Part shown: one piece after another, positions 38,126-50,369 of the stretch | How the letters are laid out: each line of letters opens with the position of its first letter | Position numbering within the stretch: the first letter of the stretch is position 1 | Source: Sialis fuliginosa | Taxonomy: Eukaryota > Arthropoda > Insecta > Megaloptera > Sialidae | NCBI GenBank assembly: GCA_961205875.1 | Contig: OY540810.1 | Location: 6,758,001-6,822,000 of the forward strand | Reading direction: 5' to 3' | DNA: 64,000 nt | Made by a program: the position numbers and the translations under genes | Notes under the pieces: generated by a model | Seen by the model: the letters and a program-made list of their open reading frames with translations, nothing else | The model's database searches: none | What the model was told of the DNA's origin: nothing

Positions 38126-40446
38126 TTAACTGGCTATTATAAATTTTAAGGAAACGAAAATTAAGTAAAAAAAATATGAACTGTTTCTAATTATTTAATT
38201 ATTTATAAATATCTGATTTAAAGTTGTCAACGTTTTGCCCTCATTATGATTAATATCCCAACGTGCACTTTTTTATTAATAAATATCTAATTAAACTTAT
38301 GTTATAAAGCTTATAATCATAATTTCAAATCTTAAATAAAATTTATTCATTTCAATAAAACAAGGGAAAAGGTGTGAAAAACTGCAACAAAGTACATGTT
38401 ATTTATTCGATAACTATAAATATAAATATTTATTCAATGTATTAACAAATATCATTGTAACATAATAATAACCTATCAAAAAATAACACGTAACATACAT
38501 ATTTAGATTTTTGTGATTTTAAGGGTAATAATATACGATAAGCGATAAAAGAACACGTACTTTCTAAACAATAATTATATATTATATTCTTGAGACACAT
38601 TTCCTCTATTTTTCTACGCACTCCTGTCATCTATTATGTATTTTCCATAAATTACTTCACACGCGTTCGTGTCGAACTAACATACAAGATTACAACCCTA
38701 ATAGGTGTGTTGTAGAAATTCGGCTATAAATTAAAAAAAATGGCTTTCTTATTTGTAATTAAAACGTATCAAGTGCAGCAACGAATCGCTTTGCTGATGT
38801 AAAGATATATGTATACCTATAATATAGCTCTGTATATTTGTGTGTTAGGTTAGTTTACTGTATATGACTTTATTCGAGAATGATTATTATGCAAATTAAT
38901 TCGGAATGTAAATTTAGGTGTACGTAATTGAATTTCTGTTTAAAGAAATAAAGCTGCTCGACTTAGAATGTATATTATACCTATACCTATTTTCCTGATT
39001 AATCTAACACATTTTTATTTTATAATATATTATATATATATATAAATATAATTTAAAATTTATGTTTTTATTTCAGAAATTATATATGAAGTTTGGTAAT
39101 TTGGTGTGTGCTTTTATTTCATCAAAACATAATTTAGAAAATGTTCAGTACTAATTTCTCATTTTAATATTATGTGAGATACACATTTTACATATTTGTT
39201 TATATAAATTAATTTCTATATTTAATCTACGCCTCAAAACGTTTCTGATATTTAATTATGGGGAAGTAATAACATACAATTTCGTATAATTAATTAGCAT
39301 AAGTTATTCTTTACGTTCACTTTTATGTGATTAAAAACACCCAAAGGGTTAATATACACGTCTTATATTAGAGTTTATTTTAATTAAACATAATGTTTAA
39401 TCTCTTTGTTTGAGAAAACTATACATCCAATGACTTTATCTTATTTATAATCGCAGTACTGCGTAGTTAGTGTATCTGAAAACAGCTTTGGGCGTCGCGT
39501 TACAATTTCACACGTACATGAAAACTTTTGCACAATTAAACAACATTTGTATAACGTAATTACTTTTACTTTTAATCTTAATGTGACAGTTTCTTTCTGA
39601 GCGATGTATTTTATGTGTTGGAGTATAATAAGTACCGCGATTACGCGAGAAATAATCTATCCATCTTAGAGGTACAATTACATAAATATTCGCGTTCATA
39701 ATTGTACGAGGCCCGGTGCGAAACAGTGGCGGAAACATACGGTTTTCTAATGAGGCTATATTAAATATATGTACATATGTCCGATCAAAACCATTTGTTC
39801 ATTATTGGAAAAGATCAGAAGAGGACTCAACCGATTTTGGTGAAACCTACATCAACTTGTTCTTTGTAAACTTAGAAGTGCTATGAAGTACAATTTAGGG
39901 TGTGCCAGAAAACATTTGCTCTCGTTACGAAATAAGTTAATTTTTGATCGAAAATAAATCCTCGCCAAAGGATTACCATGTAGTTCAATTTTAAGAGGTG
40001 CCGCAAGAGTGGTCCTGTTTCCCATTTAAATAACATGGGGAAATGATTCTTTAGTACTAAAGTTATTAGTATTATTGATTCATGATAACTGATGAAAAAT
40101 TTTGAAGGATATCATTTTATAGAAGATAAAATTCTCGACAGTCATGACTCTCAATTCAACTTATCAAAAATGACAGGCATTTTAAGTGGTTTATTTGTTA
40201 AAATGTACAAATAAAAGCTCTCAAAGCTAAACGAGTGTTTCTATGAAAATAAGTAAAATGCTAATTTTGTAGGAAATTTAATTCTTGTAATAACTTGACT
40301 TATTTTTAAATGAGAAATATACCTACGCGCCTAAAAAATTTAATAGCTTATTCACTATTTAATATATTATACTTTTGTTAAAAGAAGATATTGATAATTA
40401 TCATTTCTAGAGATGTTATGCACTTGTCTCTTTCATTCCTGTCTAG
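38126..40446. other. no gene; hAT-like motif at 39725
   Basis: 39725-39743 reads CAGTGGCGGAAACATACGG and 40441-40455 its approximate complement (TAGATCCGCCACTG). No 8-bp duplication flanks them. 39780-39910 resembles the Helitron-like family phrases (AACCGATTTTGGTGAAACC). The minus-strand frame 39508-39738 is unrecognised. Confidence 0.35.
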
Positions 40447-40584
40447 ATCCGCCACTGGTACTCCGGTGAGAACTGTAGATAATATCACACAATTAGTGAC
40501 ATTTATCATGCAGATTGTGCACCACCTGTCGTCCCGACCGAGAACTAAACGTGTCTATCTATCTCACTCACACTCATTCACAAG
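40447..40584 (+). other. candidate exon (138 bp, open)
   Basis: TCTTTCATTCCTGTCTAG precedes it and CACAAG-GTAAGTGTG follows it. One frame is open throughout and gives peptide text such as TPVRTVDNITQLVTFIMQ and HHLSSRPRTKRVYLSHSHSF, unknown to me. The first bases coincide with a hAT-like end motif, so the acceptor may be part of a transposon. Confidence 0.25.
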
Positions 40585-40843
40585 GTAAGTGTGTATGAGT
40601 TTAAATTGATGTGAGACGAAATTTTCAAAAGATTATTTTGCTTACTCTGTAGAAAAATTTCCTTTTCAATTAAAAATAATGATGTTATTGAGATTTCGTG
40701 AATAATTATTTTAAAATGAATTTGTTTGAGTGCATTATTTCTATTAAATTATTATACTTTTGATCCTATGTACCTATGAACGTATTCTCTAAGGAGTTTA
40801 TTTTATACAAATAACGTAATAGTTTTTCATAAATAAGTAGAGC

Positions 40844-40915
40844 TGCACACGCATGGTCCCCACATGGGGGAGGGGGCTGACAGGGGGCCCGCGATTGGAT
40901 GTGGGGGTCATGTGC
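40844..40915. repeat. GC-rich inverted repeat
   Basis: TGCACACGCATGGTCCCCAC-AT and ATGTGGGGGTCATGTGCA face each other across a G-rich loop (GGGGGAGGGGGCTGACAGGG). Local GC exceeds 60% in AT-rich DNA. Confidence 0.65.
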
Positions 40916-41589
40916 AAGACGAGACAAAAGGTAAACAACTTTTTTTTACTAAAAAATCGAATCGTTATCTAGTTAAAATTATAGTTTTAAATTATTACAA
41001 ATATGGATTACAAATAAATATTTGTATAATACAAACGTAGAAATACATCAAAAATAAGTGTATAATTATTCACGTTTCATTATTATCCGCCCGAGAATTT
41101 TTAACTATAGTGTTTACAAATAATGACTACCAAAACTAACAAAAAAGTGTTACCAACGTCCAGACATTGAAGGCTTCAATTGTGACCTATTATATGAAAA
41201 ATTGATAAATGAACCATAATAATTAATCTATGCAAATTGCCCGAAACATTTTTCACCGAACGGTTTTTCCACATTAATTTATAGCAACGTATTTAGACGT
41301 GGAATTAAAATGATATAGGTACTTTAATTCCTTAACAGTATTGTATTGAAACATTTTAATTTACTTTTTATTTTCGTTGTTGTATTGTTGCCAGATCCAT
41401 ATTAGTTTTCTATGAACATAATATGACTGATGGTTTATATAATTATGTACTAATATATTTTATTATTATTAAAAATAGTTTAATATGTTCAACGATATTT
41501 AATTCAATTAATTAAATCCTAATTATTCAATCATTTTTTTATTTCTTATTTTATAGTATATGTAGTTTAGTTTAAAAATAATAAATTTG
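40916..41589. other. no gene seen
   Basis: AT-rich spacer. Confidence 0.4.
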
Positions 41590-42108
41590 TATGTATGTGT
41601 TCTTATCAAGCTTAAACCACTGGACGTATCGAAGTTATTCATACCATATGTTCGTTTGGTGCTCCGATAAGTTAATAGATTTTCTAGATCCGGTAGATGG
41701 CGCTGGGGGTGAGATATTTCGAAAAATTGTATTTTTCCATATAAAAAATACATCAAAACGTTTGTTTTTTGTGATATCAAGCCTAAACCACTAGACATAT
41801 CGAAGTCATATTCACATCATATGTTCGTTTGCTGTTAGATTTATCTTATTTATGGTCCAATTTGGCTCATTTCAGAGTATATGTTAGTTACGTGGAAAGA
41901 AATATTTTTGCAAAAAATGGACCCGAGTTGTAGCACTGGAGTCGAGATATTTACGAAAATGTGTACATATTTATGGTCTGATTTTTAAACAAATGATTTT
42001 TGGGCAGAACAGTGTTAGCCGGGTCAGCTAAAACAACATTTAAAATCCTCCATATGTGACAGGGAGTGGAATATTAACTCCCGTGCGAAGCCGGTACGGG
42101 TTCGCTAG
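41590..42108 (+). mobile_element. Helitron-like element, 3' hairpin and CTAG
   Basis: The right end is CCCGT (42080-42084), loop, ACGGG (42096-42100), TTCG, then CTAG (42105-42108) followed by T: a textbook Helitron 3' end. The body carries the CTAAACCACTGGACGTATCG and GAGTCGAGATATTTACGAAA phrases of this family, partly duplicated inside (near 41610 and 41783). No RepHel gene is present, so it is non-autonomous. Frames at 41523-41798 are repeat shadows. Confidence 0.65.
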
Positions 42109-43834
42109 TTACAAATAAAATTTATTTACGAATTAAATTGTTAATAAATATTTTTCATTTTATCCTATTATTCTTAGCATCCTTCCCATGAGCCGAATTA
42201 TTTTACCATTACCTGCTGTTTCTATTTCAAGCGTACTTTTTCCTTTGAGTGTAGACACTAGCGCTATAGTTACAGAAATATGTTGCGCGAATTTGTTTTC
42301 AAATGTACACGAGGCTTTAGAATTATAGAATGCAATATACAATTATAAATAGAAAAGTAATAATGAACATTTTGAAAAATGTTCATTTCTTTAATAATTC
42401 ATAGTTACGTTTTTTAAACATATAACCTGTACACCGAAATATTATGAGAATTTTAATTTAATGCCGGTCCTGTTATTTACCCTTCGTATAACCGATGCAT
42501 TGATAAATTATTCAATGTGAAATATTGCCTTTACTTCATGTCATCGCGTACACGCACTCAAACATTTTAATATTTGGTTTACTTTCTTAAAGAAGTTATT
42601 AAATATTTCACTAGAGATTTTTGCATTTTATTAAATATTGAAATTGCGATAGTATTTGTTTGATGTATTATATAATATTATATACATATGAATATTTTGT
42701 ATGAAAACGTGTATGTAGTATGTATGTATGTATAGGTAAAATATATATTTTATTACATAAAATATAAAAAGGAATTTTATTACTTTATAAAAATTATATT
42801 GAAATTCATGGAACATTTATTATTCAAACAGTATGTAATATTACCTAGATAAAAATAGTTCAAAAAAATTGATGTATCTTAGGGATCTGTTATTAATATA
42901 GGTACATTTTTTAAGTACGAATTAATATGTAGGTATTTATCATTTAAAAGTATCGATATACCTATGTGTTTCTGAAACTATCTTCTTATAAAATATGTTT
43001 ATCTTAAATATTATAATGTATATTGCATTGTACTTAAGAGGATTTATTAGATTCATAATAATAAAGCGGATATATATGTACGGTATATTTAAACTAAATA
43101 ATGTATATAAAGTATATAAAGAGATAGCCCTGTGTGACTTATCAACACCCAGTGCAAACTCTTGCACCTAGTGAAAAGTTTGAGGATGTCTTCCATTTAT
43201 GACGTATGTACCTATTAATTAAGGATTATCTGGAATTCAACCTTTATTAAAGGGAGGCGAGTATTAAACTTTTTTTATTTAAAGAACATTTATCAACGAG
43301 AAGCCCAAACCCTTAGATTTGATGATATTTATTGGTGTCTTCCTTTTAAAACGTAAGAAAGGGATTTTCTGAAATCCCTTTAACCTTTTTAAGTTTTCAA
43401 CGCATCACATAACTGCTAATATGTATCATTTCATGAAGTGGAAAAAAAACAATCGTCGGAGAGGTGTATTTACGTGCGCTGCGTAAATAGTTAGCGATAA
43501 CTGAATACAATGTTTGATAGATTTATTACAGATTAAATTTATATCTCCGGGTAACACCGAGTTCAATGCACTAGTTATGTATGAAAGTTAATTTGAAAAT
43601 ACCCACGTATCACGATTTTTCAAAAGTCAATTCTTATTGGGGTAAAAAATGTTCTAGATTAACAATAAAAATGGTATTAGATGTCATAAATAATAAAAAA
43701 GTTCATAAAATCAAATACATTTGAAGATGTGTAGGTGTAGATACATTTATTATTGTTTTTTTGTATGAACAACTAAGATACTTTAAAATGAGTGTTTAAG
43801 ATAAGTTAATTTTATCACCGCGTGTGTAATCCTA
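42109..43834. other. no gene; GTAT-type simple repeat; Helitron-like end at 43540-43574
   Basis: A (GTAT)n run is at about 42713-42732. CTCCGGGTAACACCGAGTTC (43546 on), then CTAG at 43571-43574, resembles the 55540 and 55810 ends. Short frames here are unrecognised. Confidence 0.4.
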
Positions 43835-43950
43835 GGAGCTACCCGCCCATTTGTCTGGGGTCTCATAAATGTCTCCTGCCCGAATCATCCCAAGACAATT
43901 TACCTTCCCATTTGTAATCCATGTCTGATCTTTTTACTGGCCTTATATAT
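43835..43950. repeat. second copy of the 38003 repeat
   Basis: GGTCTCATAAATGTCTCCTG, then CCCAAGACAATTTACCTTCC, aligned in order with 38003-38125. Confidence 0.5.
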
Positions 43951-44004
43951 ATATTTTAACAAAAGCTAAAAAGAAGATAAATTTTAATGACACCAGATTT
44001 TTAA

Positions 44005-44322
44005 TAGTCCTCAGTACGTGGACCCTTTTGTTAATCTAATTCCATATTTTTAAACTTCGTGAGTGGCTTCTTTTTGACGAGTCTTCCAACTTTTTACTTG
44101 CGAAAATTTTTAAAAATGGGGCATTTTCGAGCGCGAAGCCGCGGATGATTCTGGGCGCCGGACTGGAAAAACGGTCAAAGATTTGTGGGGCTCCCGGAAG
44201 ATTCCGCGGCTGCACGCTCGAAAATACCCCATTTTTAAGAATTTTCGCAAATAAAAAAGTTAGAAGTCGAGTATCAGAAGTATGGTAATAAATTAACAAA
44301 AGGGTCGAGGTACTGAGGACTA
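44005..44322. mobile_element. 318-bp palindromic MITE with GC-rich core
   Basis: The ends TAGTCCTCAGTACGTGGACC and the complement of TAGTCCTCAGTACCTCGACC extend into arms of about 140 bp. TA at each tip fits a TA duplication. The core near the turn (GCGAAGCCGCGGATGATTCT; GGGCGCCGGACTGG) is over 60% GC. The 87-codon minus-strand frame 44036-44299 lies wholly inside the palindrome. Confidence 0.85.
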
Positions 44323-45536
44323 CTTATAAATTTGACATCTATATTTTAAATTTTAACATTACCACGTAGAGATTAAAGTTGAACAGTAATTAAAAAGGTA
44401 TTACATATGTATAATAGAATAATTATCTATAACAAGTCATTCAATCATGATAATTAATATGCAGCAATTTAAATAAGTGGTATTAAAAACGACATTTCGT
44501 TTAATGGACTGTCATATTACCAATGGAATAATGACGGCAAATCATTCATTGTAATGCAACGATAGGTTATTAAAGTAATTAGATAGATACGATATGTCTG
44601 CGCAGCAGAAAAATACTACATTTATCCATTAGAGAAGTTGTCAGTAATAATACATATTTATATCTGCGAATTCAGCCGCGCACGAGTTTTATTAAGATGA
44701 CAAAAACGTGCCACTGTCATATAAACACCCACAAGAGACTAGAGGGGGTTGGAGAAGCTCATTATAAAAAAGATTTGCAAAATGAAGACGTGACTCCCGC
44801 GGCACCTAAACACAAATGTTTTTTTTTTACTGGAATTTGTATGTATTACGCGTTTATGCAACTCTAGAATTTGTTTTTATCATTTGGGTTCAATGAAATT
44901 ATTGGGTAAATATAAGCATGGCATATAATGATAAATATTTTATGTGTAAGCTCTCTTAGATGTGCGATTTTTTTTAGAATGATATAGGTCATAAAGTGGA
45001 TGATTATATAATCTACATACTTCGTATGTAGGGAAAACGGAGGCAAGATAGGAATGTGGGGAATGATAATACATGGTTTTATCTTAAATATAGATTGTGC
45101 TATATTTACATAGCACTTATGTAATTAAAATAGTCATTGTTATAGTAATAATTTAAATTGAGTTTTCTGCAAATAAGGGTACTAATACACTACTATATTA
45201 TTTATTATTAACTATTGTGCTTTAATATGTATATAGTTATTGAAAGTTTTTTTTAATTAAAAATCACATATTTATTATTGATGGTTGTAAATGAGGTTAA
45301 ACAAAAGCGGATTTTGTTTAAATTTTTCTGAAGCTAATAAATATTATTTATTTATATGTAATTTTAATATTTTATGCAATCGTAGTTTATTAAAAAAATT
45401 ATATATTTCCTGTAATGTTCAATATAATATTGATGATATTGAAATTTTGTAGTATTTTAAAATGATAATTAATAACATTAAAATAAATTATTGAATATAA
45501 ATAAGAATCTCTATTAATTCATAAAATTTCAAACTA
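44323..45536. other. no gene seen
   Basis: AT-rich; the 60-codon minus-strand frame 44864-45046 is not recognised. Confidence 0.4.
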
Positions 45537-46151
45537 CAGTAGCACCTCACAATAACGAGTACTCGTTTAACGGCATTTTGCAATAATGTTGCAATTAAAT
45601 TTTATATTTCTATTTCTTTTTCAGTTGTAAATTATGTTCTTGTATGTACTAAATATATTTAAAGGTAAACATTTTGTAAATTACCTTTTCGATAATTGTT
45701 TTATAGTTACTCGGAAAAAAAGTTTTAGATCTGAAGTGATCAACTTAGATCTGTGATATATCTGCATTTTCAGACAAAATCATATTGTTTCATAGATTTT
45801 TGATCTTTGGAGACCTACAAATATCTACAACGATCTACAAATATATCTAAAAGTTGTTGTAAATCGTGACAGAGATTCAAACGTTGAAAATTCACTTCAA
45901 TCGTTGTAGATCTTTACAGGTCTCCACAGATCAAAAACCAGTGAACAAATATGATTTTGTCACTAAATTTTAGATAAATTTTTTTTTTCGAGTAGTGTAT
46001 TGCACAGTATTGCACACTTACTATACATTTATACCTACTACCTACATAGTACGTAGTTTTGCTTGCAGGCATTCGTGAGGCAAAAAAAGTCTTAATTCAT
46101 TTAACGGCGAGGGTTCGGTTCCAATTACGCCGTTATTGCGAGGTGCTACTG
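45537..46151. mobile_element. pogo/Tigger-like MITE, interrupted
   Basis: The ends CAGTAGCACCTCACAATAAC and the complement of CAGTAGCACCTCGCAATAAC differ at one base, and TA flanks both sides (45535-45536, 46152-46153). The pattern CAG...CCTCGxAATAACGGCG is typical of pogo/Tigger elements. No transposase is present. A small CCCGGG-family element (45708-45994) lies inside. Confidence 0.8.
45708..45994. mobile_element. small member of the CCCGGG foldback family
   Basis: The left end TACTCGGAAAAAAAGTTTTA-GATCTGAAGTGATC matches the 62381 end (CCCGGGAAAAAATTTCAGAT-CTAAAGTGATC) apart from a few bases; the right end is a poorer complement. GT flanks both sides (45706-45707, 45995-45996). The interior is an imperfect palindrome of GATC-type words (TTTTTGATCTTTGGAGACC; GGTCTCCACAGATCAAAAAC), also found at 63840-63945. 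It is nested inside the pogo/Tigger-like MITE. Confidence 0.65.
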
Positions 46152-46685
46152 TACTTGTTAAACTGGTATTAATTTATGCGGGTCTGACATACTTGGCGCT
46201 ATCACTAATGTCATGAGATAGAGTACCACTACTGAAGGGTTAAAATTAAAAATATTTATTTAAATGCTATACCACAATACATATTATTTACAATTTGCTT
46301 GAATACGCTGAACACAAATATTCATGCCACCATATCAATAACCAATATTGAACAAAATATATAATTTGACAAATAAAGCATAACAAATTCGCCCGACAGA
46401 TCAAAGCGATTGCGTACAGCGCGTTATTTGTACTCATATCTCACAATCACAATTACATTATATGGCAGAGGCGTATATAAATGTGTAAAGATATATTCTT
46501 TTTCCACATAGAGGAGGCACTCCATAAAATCTGTTTGCACAGCTTCTTTATGCTTGGGAAATATCATCCAAATGCCGCTCAAATGTTTGACACAGCAAAT
46601 ATGAGTGGTATCTGATCAAAAAGCAGACTTGCGTACAATAGAGCAGTTTTTTGTGTGTTAATGTACTATATCCTACAGTTTAATT
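46152..46685. other. no gene seen
   Basis: AT-rich spacer. Confidence 0.4.
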
Positions 46686-47064
46686 CAGAGGTGGACAAAA
46701 ACTTTTAACAGAGGGCCGAAATTAATTTAATAATAACTTATTCGCGGACCAGAAATCTTACTTTATTGCTTACTCGCCATATCGAAGATAAGCGAAGCTT
46801 TGTGAAATTTTTTAATTTATCTTTCCGTTTCAGGTAAAAACAGTTTTTGTTTCGTGTCTATACCCTAAATCTTTGCCACACGCATAACTCATGAACCACT
46901 TAACCGATATTAATGAAACTTGGTTAGTTGGATGGGTTTAGCTTGAGGAGAGTCCCATTTTAAAATCATCAAAATTGTGAGTAAGGGGGAGGGGTGACAT
47001 CCCCAAATATTTAATTATTCAAGATATCTCAAGAACGACAAATGTTACGTGAAAATTTTATAGA
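46686..47064 (+). repeat. left part of the repeat split by the 9.76-kb element
   Basis: It aligns with 57060-57455: both carry ATATCGAAGATA, CACACGCATAACTCATGAAC-CACT, CGATATTA.TGAAACTTGGT, CAAGATATCTCAAGAACGAC and AAAATTTTATAGA. The start, CAGAGGTGGACAAAAAC, looks like a hAT end. Its continuation resumes at 56828. Confidence 0.75.
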
Positions 47065-47089
47065 CCCGGGAAAAAATGATAATATATTA

Positions 47090-47580
47090 GCATATATTAT
47101 AAGAGCCAACCGGTAAGATATGCTGAGGGCTTCATTTTGGCACGATCCAAGAATATATTGGTATATATTATATTATATTTTTATATATTGTAATATATTA
47201 ATATGTTAATATATATATGACAACATATTATAATATATACTTATACCTTGTTATATATGTTAAGACATAAATATATATCATAATATATACAAATATATTC
47301 TTGGATCGTGCCAAAATCAGGCTCCGAGCATATATTAGTATATATTATAATATATACTTATACCTTGACATATATCACAATATATTAACATGTATAAGTT
47401 ATATTATCATATATATTTATACCTTGTTATATATATTAAGATATAAATATATATTGTAATATATACTAATATATTCTCGGATCGTGCCAAAATCAGGCTC
47501 CGAGCATATATTAGTATATATTATAATATATACTTATACCTTGACATATATAACAATTTATTAAAATGTATTTTTATGTT
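47090..47580. repeat. AT-rich tandem array, ~176-bp unit
   Basis: The marker GGATCGTGCCAAAATCAGGC-TCCGAGC occurs at 47303 and 47479 (period 176) and in inverted, diverged form near 47123-47150. Between markers are TATATA-rich words and ACTTATACCTTG. It forms the left subterminal part of the 9.76-kb element. Confidence 0.75.
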
Positions 47581-48009
47581 TTGTATTATATGCTGGGGGA
47601 TCTAACTAATTATTGTATATCCTGACACCCCCAACGGAAATCGTCCACACACACGAACCCTGGAACTCGTACTGGACCTATAAATAATGAAAATAGAAAA
47701 AATGGGTTTTTTTAAATAAAAATAGAAATTACCTTAACTGAATTTATTATACTGTGAAAATATTCATAAATAATACCATACAAATCTACATTCATAAAGT
47801 TAGACATAAAAAAGTTATAATCTTAAAAACTAATAAATATAAAATATTTTTTTAACTTGAATTATATCTATAAAATAAAAACTATGTTTTAATGGAATTC
47901 CATATATTAAAGCAAAAACTGAATAATAATAAGTATTTAAAAAATATATCTCATTTATATTAATAATTCAATAATAGTAAAATATTATAAATACACACTC
48001 TAACGTCCA
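47581..48009. other. no gene seen
   Basis: A short GC-richer patch (47592-47680, GACACCCCCAACGGAAATCG) followed by AT-rich DNA. Confidence 0.4.
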
Positions 48010-48231
48010 GTATTATAAAGGAGCTCGCAAAATTTGCAAGCTTGCAAACACTTTCAAACGAGGTATCAAACTTATATAAGTTATATAGTTTCATGCGCAG
48101 TAAGTTGATTTTTACCGTTTTTACTCAAGATCAGTAAATAGACTTTAGTAAATATAATTTACATACCTTTGTTTTTACTTCCTATTGAAAGTGTTTGCAA
48201 GCTTGCAAATTAATGAGCTCCTTTATAATAC
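48010..48231. repeat. MITE, GGTATTATAAAGGAGC family, well-kept copy
   Basis: The ends GTATTATAAAGGAGCTC and complement continue into GCAAGCTTGCAAACACTTTC / GAAAGTGTTTGCAAGCTTGC, with arms of about 48 bp nearly identical. 222 bp, non-coding. Confidence 0.8.
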
Positions 48232-48276
48232 CGAACATAAGAAAAATTCTTAATAACTAAATTTTTTAAACATATA

Positions 48277-49190
48277 AGGTACTAGCACCAGTCTGGGACA
48301 ACACCGCAGTGGTGAACATTTTAAAATTAAATGTGCTGAAATAGAAATATCCGTTGATGTTTGATTACTGCCCTTACTGGATATTAATCTATATACATTT
48401 ATAAATGTCATACTATCAAAAAAGTGTATTTTTTATGTAAAATGTAAATGAAGTGAGTATATTTAAAACATTTTTATGTAACTAATATTCTCTGTTATAA
48501 TGAAATTAAGAATTTCTGATATGTATATTACAAATTTATACACAAAGATGTAAAAAAAATTAAGGAAAGTTGTTTAGTTGATAAAATTAAACCAAATTAT
48601 AATATGTAGTAATTTGGACAGTCCCGTATTAACTTTTTTTATATCAAAAATATACAAAGAAAAGAAAAATTAGTTATAGGTATTTATCATTTTGTATAAT
48701 GAATTGAGAGTAAAATAAGAAAAAATTAAAACTCGATCACGCCTGTCACCTATAAAGGGTTGTAATTAGTTTCATTCGATCGGGCGGAAAAAATACTACA
48801 AGGGAGGGGGGTTTAGTGGGAAAAACAACCCCTATCTCGCATAGGAACTGAGATATATACTATTTTGTATAATGAATACAAAGCAAAAAAAATGTAACTT
48901 TTGTGTTGTAGTAATTTTTGTAATTTTTAGCAAGTGTTCACCACTGGATGCCCATTACTGGTTTTATGTTGTTCACTATTGGAGAAAAACATAAACGAAA
49001 TAATAGGCTATAAATTGAAAAAAACAAAAACAGAATATATTTGCGGACTTTGGTAATTAAATTGATTTAATAAAGGGGTAGTTGTTTTATTAGTAACGTG
49101 AGTTCATGAGAATTACAAAAAAGAAGCCCATTAATCCCAAAAAACAGTAAAACTTGCTCTTAAAGTGTCCCAGACTGGTGCCTGTATATT
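48277..49190. mobile_element. AGGTACTGGCACC element, longest copy
   Basis: The left end AGGTACTAGCACCAGTCTGG follows TA (48275-48276); the right end CCAGACTGGTGCCTGTATAT is diverged. At 914 bp it is twice the length of 25974-26428. Around 48720-48870 it contains a Helitron-like phrase block (AAGGGTTGTAATTAGTTTCA), probably a later insertion. Confidence 0.65.
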
Positions 49191-49239
49191 TAAATTTATA
49201 ATCTGTTCTTATAAATAAAAAAAATATTAACTGTTATAA

Positions 49240-49890
49240 ATATTGACTTATCTTAAACGACACTATCTTGCTATCCTCTTGTATTAAAATAAAACTATGT
49301 TCCCATATACAGTTACATATTCTTGCAATGTTAATTGTTTATAATTTTCCACTGTATACTTGATTATTTCTTTATATTAATGTTATTTTCTAATTCTTTT
49401 AATTTGTCCTTTCAACATCATTTGTCTTTATTAATTACATATATTTTATACATTAAATAACATTTATTTATTTCCACTTATTATTAATATGAATTCGCTC
49501 TCTTTTATTCACAAGTATTTAATGCACCATCTCTTTCTAACGCATCGTATTCTTAACTTCAAATATGATTATTTCTACTCATATTTATTTATTCTTTAAT
49601 CTTTATTATTATACTTTTTTAATGATTTCACTTATATTTAATTCAATACACATATAATAATATTTACTTCTATAAGTATTCTATGACTGACTTTTTTCTA
49701 TTATTTAAAGATATTCTATTATTTTAAACATAACCACTTTTCACGTTTTAATAAAACTACTTTTTATTATATTCACTTTTAAAATACTCTTCTTCATTTA
49801 ATTTTAATTTCTTTACTCTGTTTTAACATTTATACACTTTTTAAAACTATTATTTATACTTCATTTTAACATTACGTCTTAACTTAATGA
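49240..49890. other. strand-biased, G-depleted tract
   Basis: The top strand has very few G: my hand count for 49381-49890 is about 19 G against roughly 80 C. It is a long run of T/C/A words without reading frames or tandem structure, inside the 9.76-kb element. Confidence 0.7.
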
Positions 49891-50369
49891 CAGCATTCTG
49901 ATTATCTTGAAAATGGCTTCCCTTTGTCAACTACCGCACATGCGTCGAACTAATTTTATATGTACAACAGAAGTCTTAAACAAATATAACAGTGGTCTTT
50001 CAGTCTTTCTGTAACTTATTTACAGTGCGTACACAAATTTTGAGAATTTGGCTGTAATGCAGTTTATTGCCCCTTCCATGTTAAATTTTGATCTATTAAT
50101 ATCCCTAAAAAGTTTATTTCCTTATTGATGTAAAACTATCAATTTAGAGAGTTGGGCATTTAATTTTTTTATTTGATTGAAAAATTGACGATTAACAATT
50201 AAATTGCATTTCTTATTTGCAACTAACGATTAATAATAGTTATTTGCAATTGCTTAATTTCAGATTTAATTAAAATAAAAAATTTACAATTAAAATTTGT
50301 CTACCTGTAATTTAACGTAGTAATATAATATAACTACATATAATGCATGGTGGGAGGTTATTGAATTAA
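49891..50369. other. no gene seen
   Basis: AT-rich; a repeat of TTTGCAATT/AATTGCAAAT-like words near 50190-50250. Confidence 0.4.

Noticed and set aside
39725..40455. Possible hAT element between CAGTGGCGGAAAC and GATCCGCCACTG
   Set aside because: Ends match over about 10 bases but the flanks GTGCGAAA and GTACTCCG are not duplicates.
44036..44299. 87-codon minus-strand frame
   Set aside because: Entirely within a palindromic MITE.
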